A stretch of 64,000 bases of DNA from Desulfitibacter alkalitolerans DSM 16504 (GTDB lineage Bacteria > Bacillota > DSM-16504 > Desulfitibacterales > Desulfitibacteraceae): assembly GCF_000620305.1 (NCBI RefSeq), contig NZ_KK211103.1, positions 122,664-186,663 on the forward strand, given 5' to 3'. A program made the translations under genes and the position numbers. Positions within the stretch are counted from its first letter, which is position 1. The number at the start of each line of letters is the position of its first letter. Below are positions 27,852 to 36,543 of this stretch, in pieces. The notes under the pieces were generated by a model, which did not search any database, was not told the origin of the DNA, and was given only the letters and a program-made list of their open reading frames with translations.

Positions 27852-29840
27852 TTGAAAAAAACAATTTGTTTGATTTGCAAAGCAAATGATACTTTCCAGG
27901 TACTGTACAAACAGTTATGTGAATTTTTTGAACCTGAAATAGGAGTTACAGGTTGTTCGCTTGATTCAGGTACAAATGAAAAACTTGTCGGCGATATAGC
28001 CTTAATTACCAGTTCAGATCCTGAAATCTACAATCCTGCAATAAAAATAGCAGGAAATGACATCGAGCCCATTGTAGCAGAACGACAATTTGATCCATTA
28101 AATATTGAGCAGCTCATAAGAATACCAACAGGTACCAAAGTTTTTGTTATAAACAACCTTCCTGGAACATGTAAAGAAGTAATCGAAACATTAGAAAAGG
28201 CTAACATAAATCACCTTACTTACATTCCTATTTACCCTGGTTATAAAAATGAAGATCCGGAAGTCAAAATAGCAATAACACTCAGGGATATTTTAATAAG
28301 GCCAGCTGGTGTAACCCAGTATGTTGATGTGGGAATTCGTTTAATTCACCTTAATACCCTATTATCTGTGGCAAAAAAGTTGGGATTGTCTGAACACAGG
28401 ATTAACAAGAATATAGATAGTTTCCTATGCAGAATGATTGAACTGGGAAAAAGACTAGGCGAGGCCTATGTTCGTGAACAAAAGTATTTAGCTCACTTAA
28501 AAAGTACTCTTGAAGCAATACAAGACCCCATCCTGGCATTTGATAACACCGAAACCTTGATATTCCATAATGAAGCAGCCGAGATAGTTTTAAAAAGTAA
28601 TTCTTCTATAATTCAAAATCTAGAAAGTATTAATAACCAGCTAGTATCTATTAACCACCGTAAATACATAATCAATAGCCATGACATTCATTTCGAGGGA
28701 AAAACTTGCGGCAAATTGTTTTTTATGAAAGACATTACACAAATTACCGACCTGGAAAAAAAGTTAAAAAACAGCCTTAAAGATACTGGCAGGTTGGCCA
28801 AGTATAATTTTAAAGATATTATTGGGAATAACCCAACCATCAAAAATACAATTGCCCAAGCAGAGAAAATGGCAAAAAGTGATTATTCAATTTTAATATC
28901 TGGGGAGAGCGGCACGGGAAAAGAACTTTTAGCCCATGCAATACATTGCAGCTCATCCAGATATAACGGTCCTTTTGTAGCCATGAATTTTGCCTCTATT
29001 CCCGAATCACTTGTGGAAAGTGAACTGTTTGGATACGTGGAAGGCGCATTTACAGGGGCTAGAAAAGGCGGAAAGATCGGCCTTTTTGAACAAGGCAACG
29101 GTGGTACTGTTTTTCTAGATGAAATAGGTGATGCCCCATTATCTATCCAATCAAGACTTTTGCGAGTGCTGCAGGAAAAAGAAATGATTAGAGTTGGTGA
29201 TACAAAGGTTCTTAAGGTTGATGTAAGGATTATTGCAGCTACCAACCATTCTTTGCCTCAACTCGTAAACTCTGGAAAATTCAGGCAGGATTTATATTAT
29301 CGCATCAACGTACTTCCCATTACTCTGCCCCCCTTGCGTGAACGAAGGGATGATATTCCTTTATTATTAAAAACACTAACCCAAAGACACAACAAGAATA
29401 TTAATTGGTCAAAACAAGCCCTGGACTTTTTAACTGACTACCATTGGCCTGGTAATATTAGAGAATTAATCAATGTAATCAGCTACGTTCTAACTATCTG
29501 TGAAGATAATGAAGTGCAATTATGCCACCTACCTCCAATCCATACCCTGACAAATAAAACTAATAAAACCCAGGGTGCTGCTATACCGAATCATACTGGT
29601 GAAAGGCAATTAATACTTTCAGCTATACATAAATTGAATAAATTAGGAAAAAGTGCAGGAAGGCAGAGCATATTGCAAATGTTAAGATATAAAAATCTTG
29701 ATTTAAGTGAGCAGCAATTGAGATATAAATTAAAAGCACTTGAAAGAGAAGGCTTTATTTATGTTGGCAAAACTAAACAAGGTTCATTCTTGACGGATAA
29801 GGGCAAAGGTGATATAAGAAGCTTATATTTAGGTGATTAG
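27852..29840 (+). CDS. Sigma-54-dependent activator with PrpR-N sensor domain
   Basis: 662 residues from a TTG start behind AAAGGAGGAG. Domains: PrpR_N-type sensor (~1-170), a PAS-like segment (~215-300), a sigma-54 AAA+ domain (~325-555) with Walker A GESGTGKE (~351), the sigma-54 contact loop GAFTGA (~398) and Walker B GTVFLDEIGD. The C-terminus (~590-662) does not look like the usual Fis-type HTH; it reads as a winged helix (SEQQLRYKLKALEREGFI). It sits just upstream of a -24/-12 promoter and a carrier/peptidase pair and is the likely activator of both. Ends in TAG. Confidence 0.92.
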   Translation: MKKTICLICKANDTFQVLYKQLCEFFEPEIGVTGCSLDSGTNEKLVGDIALITSSDPEIYNPAIKIAGNDIEPIVAERQFDPLNIEQLIRIPTGTKVFVINNLPGTCKEVIETLEKANINHLTYIPIYPGYKNEDPEVKIAITLRDILIRPAGVTQYVDVGIRLIHLNTLLSVAKKLGLSEHRINKNIDSFLCRMIELGKRLGEAYVREQKYLAHLKSTLEAIQDPILAFDNTETLIFHNEAAEIVLKSNSSIIQNLESINNQLVSINHRKYIINSHDIHFEGKTCGKLFFMKDITQITDLEKKLKNSLKDTGRLAKYNFKDIIGNNPTIKNTIAQAEKMAKSDYSILISGESGTGKELLAHAIHCSSSRYNGPFVAMNFASIPESLVESELFGYVEGAFTGARKGGKIGLFEQGNGGTVFLDEIGDAPLSIQSRLLRVLQEKEMIRVGDTKVLKVDVRIIAATNHSLPQLVNSGKFRQDLYYRINVLPITLPPLRERRDDIPLLLKTLTQRHNKNINWSKQALDFLTDYHWPGNIRELINVISYVLTICEDNEVQLCHLPPIHTLTNKTNKTQGAAIPNHTGERQLILSAIHKLNKLGKSAGRQSILQMLRYKNLDLSEQQLRYKLKALEREGFIYVGKTKQGSFLTDKGKGDIRSLYLGD

Positions 29841-29870
29841 GACAAACATTTAACCTAATCACCTAAATAT
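29825..29870 (+). repeat. 17-bp perfect inverted repeat, candidate upstream activator site
   Basis: Arms 29825-29841 and 29854-29870 (core TAGGTGATTAGG / CCTAATCACCTA) are perfectly complementary with a 12-nt spacer, spanning the stop codon of the regulator. No T run follows, so a terminator is less likely. Its centre lies roughly 95 bp upstream of the expected start of transcription from the sigma-54 promoter, the usual distance for an enhancer site. Confidence 0.6.
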
Positions 29871-29916
29871 TTACCGGAATTATTTAAATTTTCTATATTT
29901 TATCCCCCTGTATCCG

Positions 29917-29932
29917 TGGAACAGATATTGCA
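29917..29932 (+). promoter_or_regulatory. Sigma-54 (-24/-12) promoter of the carrier-peptidase operon
   Basis: TGGAAC-N5-TTGCA with the invariant GG and GC separated by 10 nt; only one base differs from the TGGCAC-N5-TTGCA consensus. It is 45 bp upstream of the carrier ATG and directly downstream of a sigma-54 activator gene. Confidence 0.85.
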
Positions 29933-29977
29933 ATTATCTCTATTAATAAATATTTAATAAATGAGGTGATTGATAGT

Positions 29978-31411
29978 ATGGGTACAAACACCGAGATGGC
30001 AGTACAAGAAAAGAAATTTAAGTTTAAAACACCCCACACCTACGCCCTGTTGTTTATTGTATTAATTGTAGCAGCCCTGGCATCCTACGTGGTGCCAGCT
30101 GGTGAATTTGAAAGGGCTTTTAATGAAGAAGTCAACAGAACACTGGTTGTACCAGGAAGTTACACATCTGTCGAACCTAACCCCATTGGACCCTTTGAAC
30201 TGGTTAAAGCTATTCCCCGGGGAATGTCTGCCGGCTCTACCATCATATTTTATATCTTCCTTGTTGGCGGAGCTTTTGGAATTATCAGAGCAACAGGAGC
30301 AATTGAAGCAGGAATTGGTAAAATCGTATTAAAGCTTGCTGATCGAGAACGACTCATTATCCCCATTTCCATGCTGTTATTTTCCATTGGCGGCTTTACC
30401 ATTGGGTGGGCCGAGGAAAGTATCATATTCGTACCTATAGGCATTGCCATTGCCAGGGCAATGGGCTTTGATGCCATTACTGGTACTGCCATGATCAGCT
30501 GTGGTGCCGCTGCCGGATTCTTTGGCGGCATGCTAAATCCCTTTACAGTTGGAGTGGCACAGAGTATTGCTGAATTGCCTTTGTTTTCTGGGATAGCATT
30601 CAGGGCAGTTGCATATGTATGTTTCCTGGCTTTTGGAATGTGGTATGTTATTCGATACGCAACCTCTGTAAAAAAGGACCCTAAAAACAGTGTAATGTAT
30701 GAAATAGAAGAACAGGTTAAAAAGGAAGAAAGGGGACAAAACCTTACATCTGAGGAAATTCCCGAGTTAAATGTTAGACATATTTTAGTATTTGTTGTCC
30801 TCTTTGGCGGTATTCTTATTAATGTTTATGGTGTTTTCAATTGGGGCTGGTACCTAACTGAACTTGCCTCTTCATTTATCGCTATTGGTTTAATATCTGG
30901 TCTTGTTGGAGGGCTCTCACTTAATCGAACCTTTGAATCCTTTGTAATTGGAGCTAAAGCTTTAACATTTGGAGCACTTATCGTTGGCTTTGCCAGGGCC
31001 ATCCTGGTAGTTTTAGAAGATGGACGCATTATTGATACCATTATTAACGGTATGGCCTCTGTTCTGGGGAATTTGCCCAATGTTGCTACTGTTATTGGAA
31101 TGTACGCATTTCAGCTTGTCTTGAACTTCTTTATTCCCTCTGGAAGCGGCCAGGCAGTTACAACCATGCCTATCATGGTGCCCCTTGCTGACCTTGTGGG
31201 TATAAGCAGACAGGTTGCTGTTTTGGCTTACCAGTATGGAGATGGCATTACAAACTCAATTATTCCAACTTCTGCTGCCTTAATGGGTTATCTGGCAATA
31301 GCCGGAATACCCTATGAAAAGTGGTTTAAATTTATATGGAGACTTATTGTTGGATGGATATTGATTGCTTTAGTATTTTTAGTAATTGCTACCATGATCA
31401 ATTTACAATAA
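29978..31411 (+). CDS. YfcC family carboxylate/amino acid carrier
   Basis: 477 residues, about 12 membrane helices, C4-dicarboxylate anaerobic carrier / arginine-ornithine antiporter-like family (YfcC, DcuC superfamily). Marks: SYVVPAGEFER after helix 1, the conserved glycine-rich blocks GGAFGIIRATGAIEAGI and GFFGGMLNPFTVGVAQ, and SGSGQAVTTMPIMVPLAD. Start at the ATG at 29978 (GAGGTG nine nt upstream). It is co-transcribed with an M20 peptidase 18 bp downstream under the sigma-54 promoter; a peptide or N-acyl amino acid substrate would fit. Confidence 0.88.
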   Translation: MGTNTEMAVQEKKFKFKTPHTYALLFIVLIVAALASYVVPAGEFERAFNEEVNRTLVVPGSYTSVEPNPIGPFELVKAIPRGMSAGSTIIFYIFLVGGAFGIIRATGAIEAGIGKIVLKLADRERLIIPISMLLFSIGGFTIGWAEESIIFVPIGIAIARAMGFDAITGTAMISCGAAAGFFGGMLNPFTVGVAQSIAELPLFSGIAFRAVAYVCFLAFGMWYVIRYATSVKKDPKNSVMYEIEEQVKKEERGQNLTSEEIPELNVRHILVFVVLFGGILINVYGVFNWGWYLTELASSFIAIGLISGLVGGLSLNRTFESFVIGAKALTFGALIVGFARAILVVLEDGRIIDTIINGMASVLGNLPNVATVIGMYAFQLVLNFFIPSGSGQAVTTMPIMVPLADLVGISRQVAVLAYQYGDGITNSIIPTSAALMGYLAIAGIPYEKWFKFIWRLIVGWILIALVFLVIATMINLQ

Positions 31412-31429
31412 TTTTAATGGAGGGATAAA

Positions 31430-32638
31430 ATGTCATTATGGCTGGATGAGATTAACAGCTTGTTTTCAGTTGCTGATCTTGTCAAACTAACTCAAGAGTT
31501 AATCAGGCGACCAAGTCACTGGGAAGTGCCCCATAGAGAAGAAGAAGTATTAGATTATATATGTACTTTTCTGGAAAAGCATAATCTACCTTATGAAAAG
31601 CAGTACGTTAAAGACAATCTTTATAACATTATCGTTACAATAAAGGGTCAAGGAAAGGGGAAAAGGCTGCTGTTCAACGGCCATGTGGATACTGTGCCCC
31701 CCTATGAAATGGATTTTGAGCCTTTTAGCGGGGACATTGTAAATGGTCATATTCTAGGGCGGGGTGCAGTGGATATGAAGGGTCCCATAGCTGCCATGCT
31801 AATGACAATGCTGGTCTTGAGTAAACTTTCTATTAAACTTTCAGGTGATGTTATTTTTACTGCCGTTATAGGCGAAGAAGGATGTTCAGAAGGTACAGAA
31901 AAGCTTGTATTAAGCGGTATTGAGGCTGAAGGTGCTATAGTAGGAGAGCCTTCCAATTTTGATTATGCCATAGCCCATAGAGGTCTGGAATGGTATGAAA
32001 TAGAGTTTTTCGGAAGGCGAGCCCACAGCGGGGATATGGAAAGGGGTATAAATGCAATTAACATGGCATGCAGACTAGTCACTGCTCTTGAGGATAGACT
32101 ACTTCCCAAATTAAAAGAGCGTTATCACCCCCTGATGGGTCCATCCATATTGAATATCGGAAAAATTGAAGGGGGCACTCAACCAAGCACCGTTGCAGAA
32201 TACTGCAAAATTCAATTAGATCGAAGATATATAAACTCAGAAACAATAGAAGATGTGGAAAAAGAAATTCAAGAATTTATAAATGAGCTCAAAAATTCTG
32301 TTCCTGGGTTAGATGTGCGTCTGAAATTAATGGAATGTGGGAAAATGCAAAGCTTACACCACGTGCCAATGTTGACTAACGAAAATGAAAGCATCGTCCA
32401 AAAAGTCATTAAAAATGTCAAGCTGGTTACAAAAAAGAACCCAAATTGCACCACCAGGCGTGGCTGGACTGATGCAGGTCTGTTGAATTTCTATCGCAGC
32501 ATACCTACCATTATATGCGGCTGTGGAGATATCTCCTACTCCCATTCCAAAAACGAGCAAATACCCATTGAGCAGCTGGTTCAGGCAGTTCAAATATATA
32601 CACTTACTGCTATAGATTTTTGCAGCCAGGAGCGTTGA
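31430..32638 (+). CDS. M20 family metallopeptidase (ArgE/DapE/ACY1 type)
   Basis: 402 residues. Zinc ligands and catalytic residues are in place: GHVDTVP, RGAVDMKG, VIGEEGCSEGT, GEPSNF, the dimerisation-domain RRAHSGDMERG and a C-terminal SYSHSKNEQIP. It probably hydrolyses a dipeptide or N-acyl amino acid brought in by the YfcC carrier encoded upstream. Codons ~249-306 (32174-32347) are duplicated downstream at 33695-33868. Confidence 0.9.
   Translation: MSLWLDEINSLFSVADLVKLTQELIRRPSHWEVPHREEEVLDYICTFLEKHNLPYEKQYVKDNLYNIIVTIKGQGKGKRLLFNGHVDTVPPYEMDFEPFSGDIVNGHILGRGAVDMKGPIAAMLMTMLVLSKLSIKLSGDVIFTAVIGEEGCSEGTEKLVLSGIEAEGAIVGEPSNFDYAIAHRGLEWYEIEFFGRRAHSGDMERGINAINMACRLVTALEDRLLPKLKERYHPLMGPSILNIGKIEGGTQPSTVAEYCKIQLDRRYINSETIEDVEKEIQEFINELKNSVPGLDVRLKLMECGKMQSLHHVPMLTNENESIVQKVIKNVKLVTKKNPNCTTRRGWTDAGLLNFYRSIPTIICGCGDISYSHSKNEQIPIEQLVQAVQIYTLTAIDFCSQER
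32174..32347 (+). repeat. Source copy of a 174-bp direct repeat inside the M20 gene
   Basis: This segment reappears 1521 bp downstream at 33695-33868 in the same orientation with three mismatches. The high identity suggests a recent duplication. Confidence 0.95.
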
Positions 32639-32725
32639 AATTTAACAAAAGGAGCAGGCCAAAGGCACGGTTTAATAGGAAAACTTATTGAAATGGCATT
32701 TACATACAACATTTTCAAAAACTAA

Positions 32726-32768
32726 AAAGAGGCTGTAACCGCACAACTGAGCGCGTTCTCGCCTCTTT
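32726..32768. terminator. Terminator between the M20 gene and the toxin-antitoxin module
   Basis: AAAGAGGC / GCCTCTTT arms (32726-32733, 32761-32768) with a 27-nt loop. On the minus strand TTTTTAGTTTTTG follows, serving the antitoxin gene; on the plus strand a weaker T-rich tail serves the M20 gene. Confidence 0.65.
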
Positions 32769-32805
32769 CATTCATTTTAACTGTCGAAAATGGGATTGGA
32801 ATTTT

Positions 32806-33090
32806 TTATTTCAACGTAATCTGTACCTCTTTGCCGAGGGAGCGGGCCACCTTAGACAGAAAGTCCAGGGATGGATTGTACGTTCCGCTTTCCAGGCGGC
32901 TGATATTGGATTTCTGGGTCCCAACCCGGAGCGCCAATTCTTCCTGGGTAATATTCTGGCTTGTTCTTGCTTCAATAATTTGTGAAATTACATCATAACG
33001 CGGTTTTAGCTTTTCGTACTCTGTTTTGAATTCTTCATCTTTCATTAAAAGTTCCTTCACTTCGGAAAAATTTACTCCTGCTTTACTCAT
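32806..33090 (-). CDS. HTH antitoxin (HigA-like, XRE family)
   Basis: 94 residues from the ATG at 33090 (GAAGGTGTAAGG upstream). Contains a Cro/C1 HTH: NITQEELALRVGTQKSNISRLESGTYNPSLDFLSKVARSLGK. It overlaps the toxin stop by 8 bp and lies downstream of it, the order typical of HigBA. It should neutralise the toxin and bind the palindrome at 33491-33508. Confidence 0.88.
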   Translation of the reverse strand: MSKAGVNFSEVKELLMKDEEFKTEYEKLKPRYDVISQIIEARTSQNITQEELALRVGTQKSNISRLESGTYNPSLDFLSKVARSLGKEVQITLK

Positions 33091-33448
33091 CCTTACACCT
33101 TCTTTCATAATCTTCTTTATAGCGCAGTGCCCGTTCGAGCTCTTTTTGCGGCGTTTTTTTAGTTTTTTTGGTAAAACCATGAAGCAGCACAAAGGTTTTT
33201 TCGTGGTAGGTGAAATAAAATATTCTGCTGATGGCCGATGCGAATTTAACTCGCAGTTCAAAAATTCCCTTATACCGCGTACCCTTCATCGGTTTTACAT
33301 AGGGTTCCCTTAATTGGGAACCATGCTTTTCAAGCAGTTCTATTTCACTATAAGCTTTCGCCCGCATTTTTGCATCTAATGTAAGCAAATAATCAAGGAC
33401 GGGAACATCTCCATTTTCTTTTTTATAGTATTCCACTTGCCACCCCAT
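33083..33448 (-). CDS. RelE/HigB-like toxin (phage Gp49-like family)
   Basis: 121 residues, Gp49-like HigB family of mRNA interferases. Signature: VLDYLLTLDAKMRAKAYSEIELLEKHG ... GIFELRVKFASAISRIFYFTYHEKTFVLLHGFTKKTKKTP ... ERALRYKEDYERR. First gene of the pair, with a promoter/operator just upstream. Surrounded by rearranged DNA. Confidence 0.88.
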   Translation of the reverse strand: MGWQVEYYKKENGDVPVLDYLLTLDAKMRAKAYSEIELLEKHGSQLREPYVKPMKGTRYKGIFELRVKFASAISRIFYFTYHEKTFVLLHGFTKKTKKTPQKELERALRYKEDYERRCKDE

Positions 33449-33488
33449 GATACACCTCCAATCTTAGTATATGCCGTGTCTCACTTTA

Positions 33489-33517
33489 ATGTTATCATAT
33501 ATGATAACAAGAATCAA
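33489..33517 (-). promoter_or_regulatory. Autoregulated promoter/operator of the toxin-antitoxin operon
   Basis: On the minus strand TTGATT and TAACAT are separated by exactly 17 nt. Between and into the -10 lies an 18-bp perfect palindrome (33491-33508, GTTATCATA/TATGATAAC), as expected for an operator bound by the antitoxin complex. It is 41 bp upstream of the toxin start. Confidence 0.8.
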
Positions 33518-33540
33518 GAAGTTTAAATTTTTGTCTCAGC

Positions 33541-33694
33541 CTATTCGCGATCCCGCGACTGCCTTATTTTTATAGTGATTTTCAGATAGTCGTTATAATC
33601 CTTTCCGCGTGCAGGCGGCTCGTCGGAAATAGCGTAGGAAGAAGGAAGAATATAAACAAAATTGCCTTGCACCTTGATAACGACGCACCGGGAC
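33541..33694 (-). pseudogene. C-terminal remnant of an unidentified gene
   Basis: The minus strand reads about 50 codons of protein-like sequence (NFVYILPSSYAISDEPPARG ... QSRDRE, ending in TAG). GC content is clearly higher than the surroundings. The frame ends abruptly at the junction with the M20 fragment at ~33695, and the start is missing. No family recognised. Confidence 0.45.
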
Positions 33695-33913
33695 GGCACC
33701 CAACCAAGCACCGTTGCAGAATACTGCAAAATTCAATTAGATCGAAGATATATAAACTCAGAAACAATAGAAGATATGGAAAAAGAAATTCAAGAATTTA
33801 TAAATGAGCTCAAAAATTCTGTTCCAGGGTTAGATGTGCGTCTGAAATTAATGGAATGTGGGAAAATGATTTCTAATGTACAGCCGGGACCAGGGGTTGG
33901 TTTCATGGGCTGA
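33695..33913 (+). pseudogene. Internal fragment of the M20 peptidase gene
   Basis: 174 bp nearly identical to 32174-32347, coding for the segment GTQPSTVAEYCK to LMECGKM, then a short unrelated tail to a TGA at 33913. No start, no metal-binding motifs: a dead fragment left by a rearrangement. Confidence 0.85.
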
Positions 33914-33991
33914 TTACTAAAAAACAGTATTCTTATAAACATTTTGATGTTATTCTATATATATGTAACCAATCCCAGGGAGCTATCAAGA

Positions 33992-34861
33992 ATGACATTA
34001 AGCTGGTTTCATTTAGTTTTATTCTATATAGTTACAAATGCTGCTTCCAAGCTGCTCCAAAAATATTCAGTACAGGATGAAGAAGTGGATCCCACAGCAT
34101 ACAGTGCTTATTTCCTTCTAGCAGTAGGTTTGTTAACCATACCCTTCCTCCCTTTTGAAAAAATACAATATCCAACTGAACCAAAAATATGGCTGGTAGT
34201 TCTTTTATCAAGCATTTTTTACACCGTCTGCATGATTTTATTTTTTAAAGCACTTAAAACAATAGAAGTAAGCCAGGTAGAAGCCCTAGCCACTACCCGT
34301 ACCATCTGGCTCATGCTTTTAGGGGTAATTTTCTTTAAAGAACAATTATATTTGAGCCAGGTAGTTGGCATTTTTCTTATCTTTTTTGGCCTTGTAGTAA
34401 TATACTGGCAAAGGGGAAAGGAATTCCATTTTGAAAAGCCCCATCTCTACACCCTGTCATATGCAATTTTGATAAGCTGTGCCTATGCCTTGGACAAGTA
34501 TCTTTTAAGTTATTTTTCAGTAGCCCTTTTTCAGGTTGTAATCTATTTAATACCTGCACTTATAACAATTATCTTTGTTCCAAATACTTTTGAAAAAATG
34601 AAGGTTCTTGTAAAACCAAGAAAAAATAACTATATTATCCTTTTATGCTGTTTTCTGCAGATGCTTTCAACCCTTGCCCTATATAGGGCCTATCAGATAG
34701 GAGAGCTTTCTCTGGTGGGTCCCCTTGCCCAAACCTCCATAATCGTTACCATTATCGTTGGCTTAATAGTGCTTAAGGAAAGGTGGAACCTTAGAAGGAA
34801 GATTATAGGTATAATACTAGCAATATTAGGTATAGCTTTTATAAGGTTTGTTATATTTTAA
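33992..34861 (+). CDS. EamA/DMT family transporter
   Basis: 289 residues with ten predicted helices as two EamA repeats (e.g. LATTRTIWLMLLGVIFFKEQL, LGPLAQTSIIVTIIVGLIVLKERW). The ATG at 33992 has GGGAG about nine nt upstream; the frame extends 48 bp further without a site. Substrate unknown. Confidence 0.88.
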   Translation: MTLSWFHLVLFYIVTNAASKLLQKYSVQDEEVDPTAYSAYFLLAVGLLTIPFLPFEKIQYPTEPKIWLVVLLSSIFYTVCMILFFKALKTIEVSQVEALATTRTIWLMLLGVIFFKEQLYLSQVVGIFLIFFGLVVIYWQRGKEFHFEKPHLYTLSYAILISCAYALDKYLLSYFSVALFQVVIYLIPALITIIFVPNTFEKMKVLVKPRKNNYIILLCCFLQMLSTLALYRAYQIGELSLVGPLAQTSIIVTIIVGLIVLKERWNLRRKIIGIILAILGIAFIRFVIF

Positions 34862-35023
34862 GGGGTTATTCCATTAAATGAAGGATATGGAAATATTTTG
34901 TCGAAGTAAGAAGTAATATGAATAAATTAGTATATATAGGGTCATTTGCCACACGAATATTTTTATGGCTAAGAATCCTGTATAGGCTGATAAATATTCT
35001 ATATTAGATTTATGGGAGGCAAT

Positions 35024-35581
35024 ATGTTCCATATCTTCACCAATAATGCAAGAAATGATAAACATGCTTTGCTAGAAAAGCTATATCTACAATATAGAAA
35101 TCTAATGTTCCATATTGCCTTTAAAATATTAAATGATCACGGGCTTGCGGAAGATGCCGTACATGCAGCTTTTATTAAGCTTGCAAAAAGTTCTTTTGTT
35201 ATAGATGAAATCTCTAGTAATAAAACAAAGACATTCATGGTTATTGTCACTAGAAGCACTGCATGTGATATATACAGGCAGAACAAAAAAGAAAAAAACT
35301 TAGTAAATATCGACGATGACATGCTGGAACTAATTGACGAAAAACCTCTGCCTTTGGATTTTATAATTGACACTGAAAGAATAGAAAAAGTTCATATAGC
35401 ACTTGCCACAATGGACCCTAAATATGCTGATGTTGTACTCTTGAAATATTTCTATGGCCATTCAAATGCAAATATTGGTTTATTAACAGGCATTTCAGAA
35501 CAAACCGTACGAGTTAGGCTCTATAGGGCTAAAAAGATGTTGGCTGATAAATTGGTCAAGGGAGACATTGATCATGAATAA
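35024..35581 (+). CDS. RNA polymerase ECF sigma factor
   Basis: 185 residues. Region 2 (YRNLMFHIAFKILNDHGLAEDAVHAAFIKLAK) and region 4 (MDPKYADVVLLKYFYGHSNANIGLLTGISEQTVRVRLYRAKKML) are clear. The ATG at 35024 follows GGGAGG; the ATG at 35012 contains part of that site. The stop overlaps the start of the next gene by 8 bp, so the two products are probably sigma and anti-sigma. Confidence 0.9.
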   Translation: MFHIFTNNARNDKHALLEKLYLQYRNLMFHIAFKILNDHGLAEDAVHAAFIKLAKSSFVIDEISSNKTKTFMVIVTRSTACDIYRQNKKEKNLVNIDDDMLELIDEKPLPLDFIIDTERIEKVHIALATMDPKYADVVLLKYFYGHSNANIGLLTGISEQTVRVRLYRAKKMLADKLVKGDIDHE

Positions 35582-36287
35582 GGGCGAATTAAATGAAAAA
35601 ATCTTTGACGAGATAATAAAATATGCTGCTGCCAATGAAGTAAATAGAATAGCCAATGATCTACCCTCGGAAAAAGAATTAGCTGCTAAGTATACCTTTA
35701 CCCAAGAATTTGATAATAAAATGCAGCTGCTATTTGAGCAGCAAAAAAATAGCGAAGTTAAAGCAGGAAAAAGAAAGACGATATTAAAAATTGCTGCTAT
35801 AATCTTTATTTTCTTGGCAGTGTCTACCATTACTATAGCAAATGTTGATGCTTTTCGTGTGCATGTGCTAAATCTTTTCAGTGAGATGGGTGACAGGTCT
35901 ACTACAATCTATATAGATGATACAGAAACAGGTTACGATACAATTTTATCCGAAGCCCAAGGATTATATTTGCCAACGTATATACCAGAAGGGTTTATGG
36001 TTGTGTCTGTTGATAAGTTTAATGATTATTACTTAATAACATACAAAAATGCTGCTGGAACAGTAATCGAACTAGAAAGGCTGCCAAGCGGCTCTTCGGT
36101 AGGCATAGATATTGAAGAAGCTCAAATAGAACAAATTGTCATTAATAATGAGCTTGCACAGTACTTTTTAAAAAAAGAGGCAGGAAACTTAATATTCAAG
36201 TATAAAGAAAATGCTTTTTTAATCAGTGCAACCATATCAAAAAAAGAGTTGGTAAAAATGGCAGAAAGCATGGAATTTAGAAAATAA
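35574..36287 (+). CDS. Membrane protein with DUF4367-like domain, probable anti-sigma factor
   Basis: 237 residues. A cytoplasmic head (~62 residues) is followed by a single membrane helix (LKIAAIIFIFLAVSTITIA) and an external domain with LPTYIPEGFMV and a C-terminal KKELVKMAESM helix, the DUF4367 pattern common in anti-sigma factors. Overlap with the ECF sigma gene supports the role. Confidence 0.75.
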   Translation: MNKGELNEKIFDEIIKYAAANEVNRIANDLPSEKELAAKYTFTQEFDNKMQLLFEQQKNSEVKAGKRKTILKIAAIIFIFLAVSTITIANVDAFRVHVLNLFSEMGDRSTTIYIDDTETGYDTILSEAQGLYLPTYIPEGFMVVSVDKFNDYYLITYKNAAGTVIELERLPSGSSVGIDIEEAQIEQIVINNELAQYFLKKEAGNLIFKYKENAFLISATISKKELVKMAESMEFRK

Positions 36288-36322
36288 AAAATGGAAAAAT
36301 ATTTTAATATTTGTAACAAATT

Positions 36323-36379
36323 ACCTCACTTGTGCGTTTCTATTTATAGAAGGCAAATTATAAAGTGAGGTGATTTTTT
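36323..36379 (+). terminator. Terminator of the sigma/anti-sigma operon
   Basis: ACCTCACTT / AAGTGAGGT arms (36323-36331, 36363-36371) with a 31-nt loop that can itself pair, then GATTTTTTT on the plus strand. Confidence 0.75.
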
Positions 36380-36415
36380 TCTATAGGATCTAAGATTTGT
36401 AAATGCAAAAATAGT

Positions 36416-36543
36416 TCCCGGGCAAATCAAGAATCTCTGAAAAATCCCATTTGCCCGGGACCCCTCCTTTACCAAAGGCAAAGGCAGTTAAATTAATTTT
36501 AACTTAACCCCAGCCTGAAAGTAAAGGAATATCAAGGCTGGGG
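36416..36543 (+). other. Structured 5' leader upstream of a secreted-protein gene
   Basis: Two perfect inverted repeats follow each other: 36416-36427 / 36449-36460 (12 bp, CCCGGGCAAAT-type, 21-nt loop) and 36508-36516 / 36535-36543 (CCCCAGCCT / AGGCTGGGG, 18-nt loop). The second is flanked by sequence that could add an outer TTAAC...GTTAA stem. No known riboswitch class recognised. The ~300 bp from 36380 to 36685 hold no gene; I see no sharp T run, so any control might be translational. Confidence 0.5.

Noticed and set aside
33662..33913. Apparent 83-codon plus-strand gene
   Set aside because: It is the duplicated M20 fragment with a random start; recorded as a pseudogene.
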